DNA of 64,000 nucleotides from Halorubellus salinus (GTDB lineage Archaea; Halobacteriota; Halobacteria; Halobacteriales; Natrialbaceae). Below are positions 18,094-27,694 of this stretch, piece by piece (within the stretch, counting starts at the first letter, position 1; every line of letters starts with the position of its first letter). The position numbers were made by a program, and so were the translations under genes. The stretch spans positions 124,001-188,000 of the forward strand of contig NZ_JAJCVI010000003.1 of the NCBI RefSeq assembly GCF_020567525.1, read 5' to 3'. The notes under the pieces were generated by a model. It did not search any database. It was not told where the DNA came from and saw nothing but the letters and a program-made list of their open reading frames with translations.

Positions 18094-18495
18094 GTTGGAG
18101 TAGTTTTCTCGTGTTAATTTTGTTTAACGTTGTGTGTACGGTCTCGTCGTCGCGTCTGAGTGTCGTGGTTTTCCTGGTTACTTCTCACCCCCGTATGGGG
18201 TGGACATGAGTTTGTTTCGAGCGGGTATTGTTATGATGAGACGACAGTTCGTAACGCTGCGTTGTCTACTCCCCCCGGGACCCGGGAAATTTAGAGGGCG
18301 TAAGTTATGCGTCAACGGTCGGTCCGTTACCCGAATCGACCGGCGACCAGTTGGCAGGATTGTCGAACGGTCGTCGGTTCCCTTCGGTTGGCAACCAGTA
18401 GAAACGGGCCGAGAGACGCGAAATCGAGGCTTTCGACAGGGTTAGACGGGAAGGTAACGGTCCGTAATTCTGCGCGACGCTGCTGTCGGAGTTGC
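18094..18495. other. 402-bp intergenic region, promoter side of the S-layer gene
   Basis: No convincing gene is present; the open frames here are short and unrelated to anything I know. The S-layer promoter must lie at the left end. On the minus strand, AACGTTAAACAAAATTAAC sits about 25-45 bp before the ATG at 18093. It holds AT-rich TATA-like sequence and a GTTAA..TTAAC inverted repeat (about 18112-18128). Around 18270-18290 there is a GC-rich CCCGGGACCCGGG inverted repeat followed by AAATTTAGAG, which could be a terminator or operator. A long leader with strong promoter elements is common for S-layer genes. Confidence 0.5.
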
Positions 18496-19626
18496 CTACC
18501 GTCCGTCGACGACGAAGTAAGGCCGGCCGTGGGTGGGTAACCGAGAGGGAGGAGTGAGTAGTCTGGGTGAAGTCGAGGGTCCCGTTGCTCGTCCGATAGC
18601 TCGCTCGGAGAGGGGAGATCCGGGAGGAATGCTGAGCAGGCGGCGATTGGCGACATTCGTTTCGAGCGTCGTGACGGACCGGCCACCGTCGACCCACGGC
18701 CTATCGCCTGGCAGCCGTTCGTCGAGGGTCGTCGCGTTCGGGTCCACGACCCGGAGACCGCTGCGGAGATCCGTCTGGACGCGCTGGAATCCGCCGCCCG
18801 TGGTGTACCGAGCGGTCGTCTCGACGAGGTACGTTCCCGGTGCCGTCGCTTCGGCGGCGCTCGCGGTCACCGTGACGGTCGCGGACTCCCCCGGTTCGAG
18901 GTCCCCGACGAACACACCGACCGTGGACCGCCTGATTGACTCGGCGCCGAATCCAACGGCGGTGCCGTCGGTTGCGAGCGTGAGGCCGACGTCGCGCGCG
19001 ACCCGCGTGCCCGTGTTCGCCACCGTGAACCGGAACGTGCCCGTCGTTCCGGGTTCGACGTCGGTGCTCTGGACGGCCGACAGCGACAGCCGGGGTCGGT
19101 CGACGACGACGATCGTGACGCGCTCGACGACCTCTCGGTCGGCGTCGTTGTACTGTGGTTCGTTCGGGCCGTACCGCACGAAGGACGTGTACTCGTAGCT
19201 GATTCGGACCGGGAGCTGGTACGTGCCCGGCGGGATGGACTGCGAGACGCCGACGCTGAGGTTCACCGTCCTCGCGCCGCCCTCGGGGAGCTCGCCGAGG
19301 AGAACGCGGCCGGATTCCACCTGGAGCCGGCCCGCGAGCGCCGGTGGGAGTCTGTCCGTCGCGACGGAAACCTCGACGCTACGCGCGGTGGTGACGCGGT
19401 CTTCGAACCGTTCGGGGCCACCACGGACGAGGTCGCCGGCGTTCGCGATGGTGACTGCGAGGTCGCGTCTGTCGCCCCACTCGAACGAGTTGTCCTGTGC
19501 GGCGACGCTCAGACTCGGACTCCCGAGGACGGTGCCTTCGTCCGGCGGTTCGACCTGCGAGACACCGCCGGTCGACGCGGCAAGGAGCGCGATGCCGAGG
19601 ACGGCGACGACTGGTACGGTTCGCAT
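18496..19626 (-). CDS. secreted CARDB/COG1361-like surface protein
   Basis: The protein of about 376 residues starts with a signal peptide (MRTVPVVAVLGIALLAASTGGVSQ). It then has two Ig-like CARDB-type repeats: WGDRRDLAVTIANAGDL near residue 48 and EPGTTGTFRFTVANTGTRVARDV near residue 190, each leading to a PGESATVTV-type strand. Such domains are common in S-layer-associated proteins (COG1361). There is no C-terminal anchor helix: the last 50 residues are Pro/Ser/Arg-rich and look out of character, so the 3' end may be frameshifted or truncated. It lies upstream of, and codirectional with, the S-layer gene. Confidence 0.7.
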   Translation of the reverse strand: MRTVPVVAVLGIALLAASTGGVSQVEPPDEGTVLGSPSLSVAAQDNSFEWGDRRDLAVTIANAGDLVRGGPERFEDRVTTARSVEVSVATDRLPPALAGRLQVESGRVLLGELPEGGARTVNLSVGVSQSIPPGTYQLPVRISYEYTSFVRYGPNEPQYNDADREVVERVTIVVVDRPRLSLSAVQSTDVEPGTTGTFRFTVANTGTRVARDVGLTLATDGTAVGFGAESIRRSTVGVFVGDLEPGESATVTVTASAAEATAPGTYLVETTARYTTGGGFQRVQTDLRSGLRVVDPNATTLDERLPGDRPWVDGGRSVTTLETNVANRRLLSIPPGSPLSERAIGRATGPSTSPRLLTPPSRLPTHGRPYFVVDGR

Positions 19627-19906
19627 ACGATGCGGTTCGCTTGCTGGTGTCGTTACAATGAGGCACCTACCGCGAGTGAAGCGGGAGTTACCGCTGGAAC
19701 GAGCCGCCTCGTGCAGTTTCGTAATGCGAACGCTAGGTGCTCGAGCACCCGGATACCGGGTGCGGCTTCCGGTCGTCCCAGGCGAGGCGGCACTCGTCCG
19801 ACCACCTCCTCGACGGGTGCGTGCTTCGAACGGTTCGCGTCGGTGACGGGGTGGTGTCGTCGCGAGGAAGCGGGAGCTTTTGTCGGTACGCGATCGTTCG
19901 TGCGTC

Positions 19907-20839
19907 ATGAGCGAGGACGAGATCGGGCGCGGGACGGAGGCAGGGGACGGCGTCGCCACTGAGGAGGTGTCGGCGGCGTCCGCGTTCGAGCTCGTGGCGC
20001 ACGAGACGCGCGTCGGCGTCCTGGACGCGCTCCGCGAGGCCGACGGCGGCCCGCTGTCGTTCGGTGAGATACGGACGGCGGTCGGCGTCGAGGACCCCGG
20101 ACAGTGCCACTATCACGTGGACAGGCTCGTCGGTCGGTTCGTCCGGAAGACCGAGGACGGGTACGTGCTGTCGCCCGCCGGGTGGCGGCTCGTCGGCGCG
20201 ATCGTCTCGGGCGGGGTGACGGCGTCGCTCGAACCTGGGTCGGTTCCCGCGGCAGGGTCGTGCTCGGAGTGCGGTGGGTCGCTGCGCGCGCGACTCCGCG
20301 AGGGTGGCGTGGCGATCGAGTGCGTCGAGTGCGGGTTCGTGCAGGCGGATCCGGACGTGCCGGCGGGCGCGCTCGCGGGGTGGGAGCGCTCGGCGATTCC
20401 CGCGGTCGTCGGCCGGTACGTGTCACTGTGGGAGGTCGCTGCGAGTCACGGGTTCTGTCCGAACTGCGAGGGTCGGGTGGACCGCGGCGTGCGGCGTCCC
20501 GGCGAATCGGCGAGTGCGAATCGGCCGGCGGCGCCCGCGTGGTTCGAGGGCGAGGACGCGGACGCGCTCGTGGTGACGGCGTGCCGCGGGTGCGGGTTCT
20601 GGTGGCATGCGGCCGTGTCAATCGCGGCGCTCTCGGACCCGGCGGTCGTCGGATTCCATCACGAGCACGGGATCGATCTCCGCGAGCGGCCGTGGTGGAC
20701 GCTCGACCACCTGCCGTTAGGCGAGTGCCGGGTCGTGGACGATCCGCGGCGCGTCCACGTACGACTCGCGTTGGACGACGACGTGCGGACGTTCACCTTC
20801 GACGGCGACTTCGAGCTCGTCGACGTCGAGCGCGAGTAA
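19907..20839 (+). CDS. winged-HTH regulator with zinc-ribbon C-terminus (DUF7347/DUF7351-type)
   Basis: The 310-residue protein opens with an ArsR-like winged helix (about residues 25-105): AFELVAHETRVGVLDAL, then ECHYHV-type recognition sequence GQCHYHVDRLVGRFV and the wing KTEDGYVLSPAG. The C-terminal half carries four CxxC pairs (CSECGG, CVECGF, CPNCEG, CRGCGF) that should hold two zinc ions, and ends in FHHEHGIDL. The family is haloarchaeal; the DUF names are from memory. The ATG at 19907 is taken because the frame extending to 19880 adds nine unconserved residues. A close paralogue lies at 61302-62282. The ligand and targets are unknown. Confidence 0.82.
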   Translation: MSEDEIGRGTEAGDGVATEEVSAASAFELVAHETRVGVLDALREADGGPLSFGEIRTAVGVEDPGQCHYHVDRLVGRFVRKTEDGYVLSPAGWRLVGAIVSGGVTASLEPGSVPAAGSCSECGGSLRARLREGGVAIECVECGFVQADPDVPAGALAGWERSAIPAVVGRYVSLWEVAASHGFCPNCEGRVDRGVRRPGESASANRPAAPAWFEGEDADALVVTACRGCGFWWHAAVSIAALSDPAVVGFHHEHGIDLRERPWWTLDHLPLGECRVVDDPRRVHVRLALDDDVRTFTFDGDFELVDVERE

Positions 20840-20863
20840 TCGAGGCTTTGACCGCCGCGGTCG

Positions 20864-20879
20864 TTGAAATGGCTTTCAA
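20864..20879. promoter_or_regulatory. inverted repeat, candidate operator of the DUF5694-like gene
   Basis: TTGAAA and TTTCAA form perfect 6-bp arms around TGGC, in the gap between the zinc-ribbon regulator and the DUF5694-like gene. A TATA-like AATACTTAATGG follows at about 20910-20919, some 30-35 bp before the ATG at 20947. The position fits an operator for the downstream gene, perhaps bound by the regulator encoded just upstream. Confidence 0.45.
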
Positions 20880-20946
20880 TCAGCCCGCCGATTGAAGTGT
20901 ATTTCTACTAATACTTAATGGGGTGGTGGGCGTTCGACGGGCACGT

Positions 20947-21810
20947 ATGCAACGACCGAACGCAGCCGCACGGAAGACGCCGACCTGGCCGACGCCGACC
21001 CCCGAACAGGTCGAGGTCGTGCTGCTCGGCACGCACCACATGGACGAGCCGGGGCTCGACGCGGTGAACGTCGACGTCGACAACGTCCTCGACCCGGAGC
21101 GCCAGCGCGAACTCGAAACACTCGCCGGGCGCCTTGAGGCCGTCGACCCCGACCACGTGGCCGTCGAACGGCCGGCCGCACGGGTCGACGAACTGAACGA
21201 GGTGTACGCTCGATATCGCGACGGCGACGTCGCGTTCGACGAGGAGCACGCGTTCGACCCACGGCACCCCGAGCGCGACGACGAGACGATGGCGTGCCGG
21301 AGCGAGGTCGTCCAGATCGGGTTCCGGCTCGCGGCTCGACTCGGGCACGAGCGCGTCCTCCCGGTGGACGTCCCGCAGACGCTCGGCGACGACGAGGACG
21401 TCGAGGCGCTCCAGGAGAGCGGATACGAACCGGAACCGAAGGTGGACGTTCCCCGCGTCGACCCGGCCGAACTGCAGGCGTCGCTCGACGAACGCCTCGC
21501 CGAGTCGACGGTCACGGGCTACCTCAGGTACCTGAACGAGGAGGCCGCGTTGCACGCGAACGACGGGATGTTCGACGAGTTCGTCCGGTTCGGGGACGGC
21601 GAGAACTACGCCGGCCCGGACCAGCTCGCGAAGTGGTACCGGCGGAACCTTCGGATGGTCCACAACGTCTGGAAGGGGATCGAGAGCGGCGACGACCGCG
21701 TGCTGTTCGTCGTCGGCTCCGGGCACGTCCACGTCCTCCGGCACCTACTCGCGGAGACCCCGCAGTTCTGTCCGGCGAGCGCACTCCCGTACCTCCCGCG
21801 CGAGGGCTGA
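20947..21810 (+). CDS. DUF5694-like protein
   Basis: The protein of about 287 residues has the pattern of the DUF5694 group. VVLLGTHHMDEPGLD lies near the start, PDHVAVERPA and YARYRDGD follow, and the C-terminal part has YAGPDQLAKWYRRNLRMVHN and VVGSGHVHVLRHLL. The early GTHH and late GSGHVH motifs recall the TraB/GumN/EreA-like superfamily of putative metal-dependent esterases or proteases, but no activity is established as far as I know. It has no signal peptide or membrane helix. The ATG at 20947 is preferred to a GTG at 20923 because of the TATA position and conservation. Confidence 0.75.
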   Translation: MQRPNAAARKTPTWPTPTPEQVEVVLLGTHHMDEPGLDAVNVDVDNVLDPERQRELETLAGRLEAVDPDHVAVERPAARVDELNEVYARYRDGDVAFDEEHAFDPRHPERDDETMACRSEVVQIGFRLAARLGHERVLPVDVPQTLGDDEDVEALQESGYEPEPKVDVPRVDPAELQASLDERLAESTVTGYLRYLNEEAALHANDGMFDEFVRFGDGENYAGPDQLAKWYRRNLRMVHNVWKGIESGDDRVLFVVGSGHVHVLRHLLAETPQFCPASALPYLPREG

Positions 21811-21866
21811 CCGGAACTGCCACGGCCGCCGGAAGGTTTTCGCTCGGTGAGTCGCTAGCGGCGGTA

Positions 21867-23426
21867 GTGACGTCGAGACGCCGGTTCCTGGCGGTGGCGG
21901 GGTCGACGCTCGGAGCGGTCGGGCTGGCGGGCTGTGGCGCGTTGACGGGGGACGGCGAGGTCGGCGAGGGCGCTGCGGGGACGGCGACGACGGCGTACGA
22001 CGCGTTCGGTCCGGACCCGCGGTACGGCGGCGTGGCGACGACGCGCTCGGAGCCGAACGCGTCGCCGTCGGGCGACCCGCCGTCCGGCGACGCGGTGGCG
22101 TGGTCGGTGCCCGTTGGGGTGCCGGTGACGGCGCGGCCGGTGGTGGTGGGCGACGCGATGTTCCTGGGCGCGGGCGAGCACGACGACGCCGACCGACCGG
22201 CGATGGACGCGGAACTCCGACCGTTGTTCCCCGGGTACGTGCACGGCGTCGGCCTGGACGGCGAGCGCCGGTTCGAGTACGCGGCGCCGGCGCCAGTGCT
22301 GGACGTCGCACCGGTCGCCGGCGACGACGTGGCCGAGCGTGCAAGCGGGACGGCGGGCGCTCGCGCGGCGAGACTGGGTGCGTACGCGGTCCTCGGGTGG
22401 TACGGCGGCCCCGGTGGCGTCGCCCATCGGTTGCTGCGCGTGACCCGCGGGGTGCCGCGGTGGGCGGACGCGACGGCGGACGCGAACCGATTCCTCGCCG
22501 CGAGTACGGCCGAGGCGGTGGTGACGGGGACGCGCGACGAGCGCGTGGCGTTGACCGGCGAGCGATTGACCGCGCGGTCCCCCGGTGGCGGCTTCCGGTG
22601 GCGCGTGGAGAGCGGGGACGTGCTCGCGGGCGTCGGGAGCGGGGAGCGCGCGTACCTGACAGTCGGGACGCGCGAGACGCGGTGCCTGGACGCACGGACA
22701 GGCGAGACGGTGTGGTCGTATCGCGGGACGCCGCCGACGTGGACGCCGCGCGTGCAGGGCGACGTGGTGTTCGTCGCCCGGAACCAGCGGACCGGCCTCG
22801 GCGGGCAGCCGCTGGTCGCGCTGTCGGCGGCGACGGGGCGAGAGCGGTGGACGTTCGCCGGGAGCGACGACGAGGCGTTCACGCCGGTGTCGGCAACGCG
22901 GGACGCCAGCAGCGACGACGACGGGAGCGATGGCAACGACGGGAGCGATGGCAACGGCGGAAGCGATGGCAACGGCGGGAGCGACGTCGACGGAACTGCG
23001 GACGCGGTGGTGTACGTGGCGGACACGAGCGGGGCACTCTGGGCGGTCGCCCGCGGCGTGGCGCGCTGGCGTACGACGCTATCGGGACGCGTCGTCGACG
23101 GCCCGGTCGTCGCCGGCGGCCGCGTGTACGCGACCGACACCCAGGGGCGGCTCCACGCGCTCGACGCGGCGACCGGCGAGCGCGCGTGGGCGGTCGACCA
23201 CCGGTTACCGAGTCGCGCGCTCGACGCGACCGCCGACGGCGTGGTCGCGCTCGCGGCGAGCGGTCGCGCCGGCGGCGAGGACGCGTACCGCGTCCGCGGC
23301 TACGGCCACGACGGCGGCGAGCGGTTCGGGCACGACGGCAGCGGCGGCCTGCTCGCGGCGCTCGCGCACGACGGCCGCGGCTACGCCGTCACCGACGACG
23401 GGTACCTCGTCGCGTTCGACGCCTGA
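21867..23426 (+). CDS. PQQ-like beta-propeller lipoprotein
   Basis: The 519-residue protein starts with a Tat lipoprotein signal (SRRRFLAVAGSTLGAVGLAGC). Its PQQ/YncE-type propeller blades include RCLDARTGETVWSYRGT, ALSAATGRERWTFAG, VVYVADTSGALWAV and LHALDAATGERAWAV. Such proteins sit on the outer face of the membrane and often assist electron transfer or protein assembly; here the role is unknown. A Gly/Ser/Asp/Asn linker (about residues 350-378) breaks one blade and is encoded by an 18-bp tandem repeat. The GTG at 21867 is chosen because the signal peptide begins there. Confidence 0.82.
   Translation: MTSRRRFLAVAGSTLGAVGLAGCGALTGDGEVGEGAAGTATTAYDAFGPDPRYGGVATTRSEPNASPSGDPPSGDAVAWSVPVGVPVTARPVVVGDAMFLGAGEHDDADRPAMDAELRPLFPGYVHGVGLDGERRFEYAAPAPVLDVAPVAGDDVAERASGTAGARAARLGAYAVLGWYGGPGGVAHRLLRVTRGVPRWADATADANRFLAASTAEAVVTGTRDERVALTGERLTARSPGGGFRWRVESGDVLAGVGSGERAYLTVGTRETRCLDARTGETVWSYRGTPPTWTPRVQGDVVFVARNQRTGLGGQPLVALSAATGRERWTFAGSDDEAFTPVSATRDASSDDDGSDGNDGSDGNGGSDGNGGSDVDGTADAVVYVADTSGALWAVARGVARWRTTLSGRVVDGPVVAGGRVYATDTQGRLHALDAATGERAWAVDHRLPSRALDATADGVVALAASGRAGGEDAYRVRGYGHDGGERFGHDGSGGLLAALAHDGRGYAVTDDGYLVAFDA
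22923..22992. repeat. 18-bp in-frame tandem repeat
   Basis: The unit GGGAGCGATGGCAACGRC occurs three times in full (from 22923, 22941 and 22959) and once in part. It encodes GSDGNG/D repeats, forming a flexible acidic linker inside the propeller lipoprotein. Such a run could vary in copy number between strains. Confidence 0.85.
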
Positions 23427-23490
23427 CCCGAGGATTCCCTGGCTGCGGAATCGGCCCCGTCACTCCGATGTCGTCGCGGAACCCGTCGCC

Positions 23491-24255
23491 TCACTTCGGA
23501 ATCGTCTCGCGGAACCCCTCTGGGTCGTCGTGGAAGCAGTCGCCGACGACGACGGCGTCCGCGCCCGCGTCGAGTATCTCTTCGGTCTGCTCGCGCGAGG
23601 TGATGCCGCCGCCGTAGAGGAGCGTGGTGTCCTCGAGGTACTGCGCGGCGGCTTCGACGTCCGCGGGGCCGCCGTACGTCCCGGAGTACTCGACGTAGAA
23701 GATCGGGAACCCGTAGAAGGATTCGGTGGCCAGCGCCGCGCCCGCGACCTCGTCGGTGCTGTACGTGCGGGTGACGCCGGACTCGTCGGCGGCCTTCGAC
23801 TCGAGGTGCTGGACGACGTAGCCTTCGCCGATGACGTTAGCGGCCATCTCCGCGACGGCCTCCCGACCTTTCGATTCGACGACGCCCCCGAGCAGCGGGA
23901 CCTTCGACGCCATCGCCTCGGCGGGTTTCGCGGCAGCTTCCGCGAAGAACTCGACGTGCTTCGCGACGAAGTTGTCGCGGTCGCCGTTGAACACCGCGGG
24001 AACGGCGAGGCGGTCCGCGGCCTCGACGGTCTCGCGAGAGACGTGACTGGAGCTGTACGGCTCCTGGAAGACGGGGACGCCAGCGACCTCGTCGCGGATG
24101 CGTTCGATGGCGTCGAGCGAGTTCGACTCGGTGACGCCGTCCGACCCACCGACGATGACGAGGTCCGTGCGTTCGAGGACGGAGAGGTCACCGGGGAGTG
24201 GTTCCGCGGGGTCGACCTTCGTCACGTGCGAGACGGCGTCCAAGTCGACGGACAT
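23491..24255 (-). CDS. geranylgeranylglyceryl phosphate synthase (phosphoglycerol geranylgeranyltransferase)
   Basis: This enzyme joins geranylgeranyl diphosphate to sn-glycerol-1-phosphate, the first committed step of archaeal ether-lipid synthesis. The roughly 254-residue TIM-barrel protein shows THVTKVDP-like VSHVTKVDPAEP at the start, VIVGGSDGV, the phosphate-binding FYVEYSGTYGG and LLYGGGI, and a final AGADAVVVGD. I prefer the ATG at 24255 (MSVDLDAV); an in-frame ATG at 24270 would add five residues. It is convergent with the PQQ lipoprotein and divergent from the S9 peptidase at 24435. Confidence 0.9.
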   Translation of the reverse strand: MSVDLDAVSHVTKVDPAEPLPGDLSVLERTDLVIVGGSDGVTESNSLDAIERIRDEVAGVPVFQEPYSSSHVSRETVEAADRLAVPAVFNGDRDNFVAKHVEFFAEAAAKPAEAMASKVPLLGGVVESKGREAVAEMAANVIGEGYVVQHLESKAADESGVTRTYSTDEVAGAALATESFYGFPIFYVEYSGTYGGPADVEAAAQYLEDTTLLYGGGITSREQTEEILDAGADAVVVGDCFHDDPEGFRETIPK

Positions 24256-24434
24256 ACCCGGGGTTTTCACGTCGAGCGCGATATCAGTCCTTCGACTCCG
24301 CCGGAGGCAGTGCTCGTCCCCGCGGACCGCGCTCTGCTGGTAGCTCGGGACGACGGGGCGGTCGATGCAGTTCCCGTGTGTTGGAGTGACGGCCCACCCG
24401 AAGGTTCTTCACCTGCGCCTTCCCCGTCAGATTC

Positions 24435-26672
24435 ATGACGGATCCAGCAGGCGGCGACGAGGACCAGGCGCTCTCCCTGGCGGAGTACTACGACCAGCAG
24501 CAGGTGGGTGACGTGGCGGTGTCGCCGAGCGGCGACCGCGTGGCGTTCACGGCGACGGAGTTCGACGGCGCGGAGGAGGAGTCGGTGACGTCGCTGTTCG
24601 TCGCGCCCGCGGACGGCAGCCGCGACCCGCATCGGTTGTCGCGGGCGAGCGACGCGAGCTCGCCAGCGTGGAGCCCCGACGGCGACCGGCTCGCGTTCCT
24701 CGCTGCGCGCGACCCCGACCCGGAACTGCGGGCCGCCCGCGAGAAGGAGGAGGACGAAGACGAGGAAGACGGCGATGACGACGGAGAAGTCGACGATACC
24801 GAGACCGAGGAGGAAGACGACGACGACGGGGACGAGGACGAGGAGCCGTCGCTCGGCGAGGAGCAAGCCCAGGTGTTCGTGTTCGACCTGGCGCTCGGTG
24901 GGGACGCGCGGCAGGTGACGACGCGAGAACACGGCATCTCGGCGTTCGACTGGGGGCCCGAGGGCGAGCGCGTCGTCGTCGCGGCGCTCGACCCGACCGA
25001 CGACCAGGCCGAGTACCTGGAGGAGCGCGAGGACGGCGGGCCCATCGAGGTAGAGCGCACGCAGCACAAGGCGAACGGGCACGGGTGGACGAACGAGGCG
25101 AAGACGTACCTGTTCGTCGTCGACGTGGACGACCGGGAGGCAGAGCGGCTCGACGAGGCGTACGCGAGCGGAGCGGCGAGCGCACTCTCCGGGGACGCGA
25201 TGACGCCGTACTGGGGCGACGAGGACCGGATCGCGTTCGCGAGCTATCAGCGCGAGGACGCCGACGACACGTGGGCGATGGACGTCCACACGATCGCGTC
25301 CGACGGGAGCGACCATCGCGTGCTGACGGACGGGACCGTTCGGGCGGGCGTCGCGGGCTGGCATGCGGACGGCGAGCACCTCGCGTACACGGTCGGCGAC
25401 CCGAAGAACAACTACACGACCGCGGACCTCGTCGTCGGCGCGGACGACGCGAACGCCGACCCGAACGTCCTCTCCGGCGACCTGGAACTCCCCGAGTGGG
25501 ACGCGTTCTGGGCTGGCGACGACGCGCTCGTAGTGCCGACGGGCGACGGCGGCCAGACGGTCCTGCATCGCGTCGACGCGACGACCGGCGAGCGCACGCG
25601 CCTCTTCCCGGCGGCGGCCGACGACATGACGAGCGCGTTCTTCATGGACGTCGACGTGGCCGCGGACGGCTCGACGGCCGCGTTCGTGTTGACGCGCGCC
25701 GATGAGCGGAACGTCCACGCGCTCGACCTCGACGTCGCGACGGCGGACGCCCCCGTGGCGAGCGACCGCGACGGCGCGGCGCCCGAGAGCGACGGCGCAC
25801 TGACGCGCCTCACGACGGCGACCGAGGCGTTCCGCGACCGCGTCGACGTCGCGTGCGAGCGGCTTTCCTTCGAGAGCGACGAGGGCGTCGAGATAGACGG
25901 CCTCGCGTACCACGCCGCCGACGCCGACCTCGACGACGCCGACTACCCCGTCGTCGTCGACATCCACGGCGGGCCGACGGTGTACGACCAGCCGTGGTTC
26001 CGGTTCAACTACGCGTACTGGGTGTCGAAGGGGTACGTCGTCCTGACCGTGAACTACCGCGGGAGCACGAGCTTCGGGCACGAGTTCGCCGAGAGCATCA
26101 GTGGCGACTGGGGGCCCCGCGAGGCCCGGGACGTCGAGGCGGGCGTCGAGCACCTCGTCGACCGCGGGTGGGTCGACCCCGAGCGGGTGTTCGTCACCGG
26201 GTTCAGTCAAGGTGGTATCAACACCGCGTTCGTGCTCGCGTACACCGACGTCGCGACCGCGGGCGCCGCCGAGCACGGCATCTACGACTTCTACTCGAGC
26301 TACGGGACCGACGACTGTCACGTCTGGTGGGACGAGGAGTTCGGCGAACCCTGGGACGACCCCGAGAGCTACTACGAGCTCTCCAGCGTCACGAAGGTCG
26401 ACCAGATAACGGACCCGCTGTTGCTGACCGCGGGCGAGAACGACTGGCGGTGCCCGCCGACGCAGGCCGAGCAGATGTACCTCGGCGTGAAGAAGCAGGG
26501 CGTGGACGCGAAACTCGTCGTCTACCCCGAGCTCCCCCACGCGTACGGGCCGCCAGAGACCGCGACGCACCGCCTCGAGACCGTCACGGAGTGGTTCCGC
26601 GAGCACGACCCCGCCATCGAGACGAGCGACGACGAGGGCGGCGACGAGGAACGCGAGGGGCCTGATAGCTGA
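24435..26672 (+). CDS. S9 family peptidase with acidic insert
   Basis: This 745-residue serine peptidase (acylaminoacyl-peptidase type) has an N-terminal propeller (SPSGDRVAF, SPDGDRLAF) and a C-terminal alpha/beta hydrolase domain. The triad is Ser in GFSQGG (about residue 591), Asp in GENDWRCPP (about 669) and His in LPHAYG (about 702); the oxyanion strand HGGPTVYDQPWF and NYRGSTSFG are also present. A run of nearly pure Asp/Glu (about residues 104-140, after AAREKE) interrupts the propeller and ends in Asp/Glu again at the C-terminus. The protein is probably cytoplasmic. It is distinct from the S9 peptidase at 9483-11378. Confidence 0.9.
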   Translation: MTDPAGGDEDQALSLAEYYDQQQVGDVAVSPSGDRVAFTATEFDGAEEESVTSLFVAPADGSRDPHRLSRASDASSPAWSPDGDRLAFLAARDPDPELRAAREKEEDEDEEDGDDDGEVDDTETEEEDDDDGDEDEEPSLGEEQAQVFVFDLALGGDARQVTTREHGISAFDWGPEGERVVVAALDPTDDQAEYLEEREDGGPIEVERTQHKANGHGWTNEAKTYLFVVDVDDREAERLDEAYASGAASALSGDAMTPYWGDEDRIAFASYQREDADDTWAMDVHTIASDGSDHRVLTDGTVRAGVAGWHADGEHLAYTVGDPKNNYTTADLVVGADDANADPNVLSGDLELPEWDAFWAGDDALVVPTGDGGQTVLHRVDATTGERTRLFPAAADDMTSAFFMDVDVAADGSTAAFVLTRADERNVHALDLDVATADAPVASDRDGAAPESDGALTRLTTATEAFRDRVDVACERLSFESDEGVEIDGLAYHAADADLDDADYPVVVDIHGGPTVYDQPWFRFNYAYWVSKGYVVLTVNYRGSTSFGHEFAESISGDWGPREARDVEAGVEHLVDRGWVDPERVFVTGFSQGGINTAFVLAYTDVATAGAAEHGIYDFYSSYGTDDCHVWWDEEFGEPWDDPESYYELSSVTKVDQITDPLLLTAGENDWRCPPTQAEQMYLGVKKQGVDAKLVVYPELPHAYGPPETATHRLETVTEWFREHDPAIETSDDEGGDEEREGPDS

Positions 26673-26731
26673 AAGCGGCGTCGTACCTACTGGAAGACAC
26701 TTATTCCAGGCGTTCGGTGAACCGGTCGTGA

Positions 26732-27694
26732 ATGGCCGCTATCGAGATTGAGGGGTTACGGAAGGAGTTCGGCGCGGACACGGTGGCGGTCGACGACGTC
26801 GACCTCACCGTCGAGGAGGGCGAGGTGTTCGGGTTCCTCGGGCCGAACGGCGCGGGGAAGTCCACCACGATCAACCTGCTCCTGGACTTCATCCGGCCGA
26901 CCGACGGACGCATCGAGGTGTTCGGGACGGACGTGCAGGCGAACCCGCTCGCGGTCCGCGAGCGCGTGGGCGTCCTCCCCGAAGGCTACGGGTTCGACCC
27001 GCTGCTGGGTCGCGAGTACCTCGAATGGGCGATCGAGACGAAGGACGCGGACGACGACCCCGACGAGTTGCTCGACCTCGTCGGGCTCGCGGACGACGCC
27101 GACCGGTACGCGACCGAGTACTCGAAGGGCATGCAGCAGCGCCTCGCGTTCGCGATGGCGCTCGTCGACGACCCCGACCTCCTCGTGCTCGACGAACCGT
27201 CGACGGGCCTGGACCCGAACGGGATGACGACGATGCGGGAGGTCGTCCGCGAGCGCGCCGCGAACGGCACGACCGTGTTCTTCTCGAGTCACATCCTCTC
27301 GGAGGTCCAGTCGGTGTGCGACCGCGTCGGCGTCATGAACGACGGTCGCCTCGTCGCGGTCGACACCATCGAGAGCCTCCAGGCGAACCTCGGTGGGCAC
27401 GCGAGCATCACGCTCGAATGCAGCGTCCTGCCGGACGACCACGCCCTCGGGACCGTCGACGGCGTCGTCGACGTCGCGGTCGAGGACGACACCGTCGAGG
27501 TGACGTGTACGAGTCCGGGCGTGAAGGAGGAGGTCGTGACGCACCTCGCGTCGCGGACGAGCATCGACGACATCCGCTCGGAGGGCGCCTCGCTCCAGTC
27601 GCTGTTCGGCGAGCTCACCGACGGCGGTCGCGACGAGGACGCTACGACCAACGAGTCAGCGGCTGGCTCGACCGAGGCGGAGGTGTCCCGGTGA
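26732..27694 (+). CDS. ABC transporter ATP-binding protein
   Basis: This ABC-2 type exporter ATPase has Walker A GPNGAGKST (about residues 37-45), signature YSKGMQQRL (about 130-138), Walker B LLVLDEPSTGLD (about 150-161) and an H-loop in FFSSHILSEV. Residues after about 225 form a DrrA-like C-terminal extension ending in an acidic tail. Its stop overlaps the start of the permease gene (GTGA), and a membrane protein follows, so the three form a unit. The substrate is unknown. NatA-like or copper/multidrug exporters have this layout. Confidence 0.9.
   Translation: MAAIEIEGLRKEFGADTVAVDDVDLTVEEGEVFGFLGPNGAGKSTTINLLLDFIRPTDGRIEVFGTDVQANPLAVRERVGVLPEGYGFDPLLGREYLEWAIETKDADDDPDELLDLVGLADDADRYATEYSKGMQQRLAFAMALVDDPDLLVLDEPSTGLDPNGMTTMREVVRERAANGTTVFFSSHILSEVQSVCDRVGVMNDGRLVAVDTIESLQANLGGHASITLECSVLPDDHALGTVDGVVDVAVEDDTVEVTCTSPGVKEEVVTHLASRTSIDDIRSEGASLQSLFGELTDGGRDEDATTNESAAGSTEAEVSR

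Noticed and set aside
22923-22992. Regulatory repeat array
   Set aside because: The 18-bp repeat is in frame inside a lipoprotein gene and simply encodes a linker.
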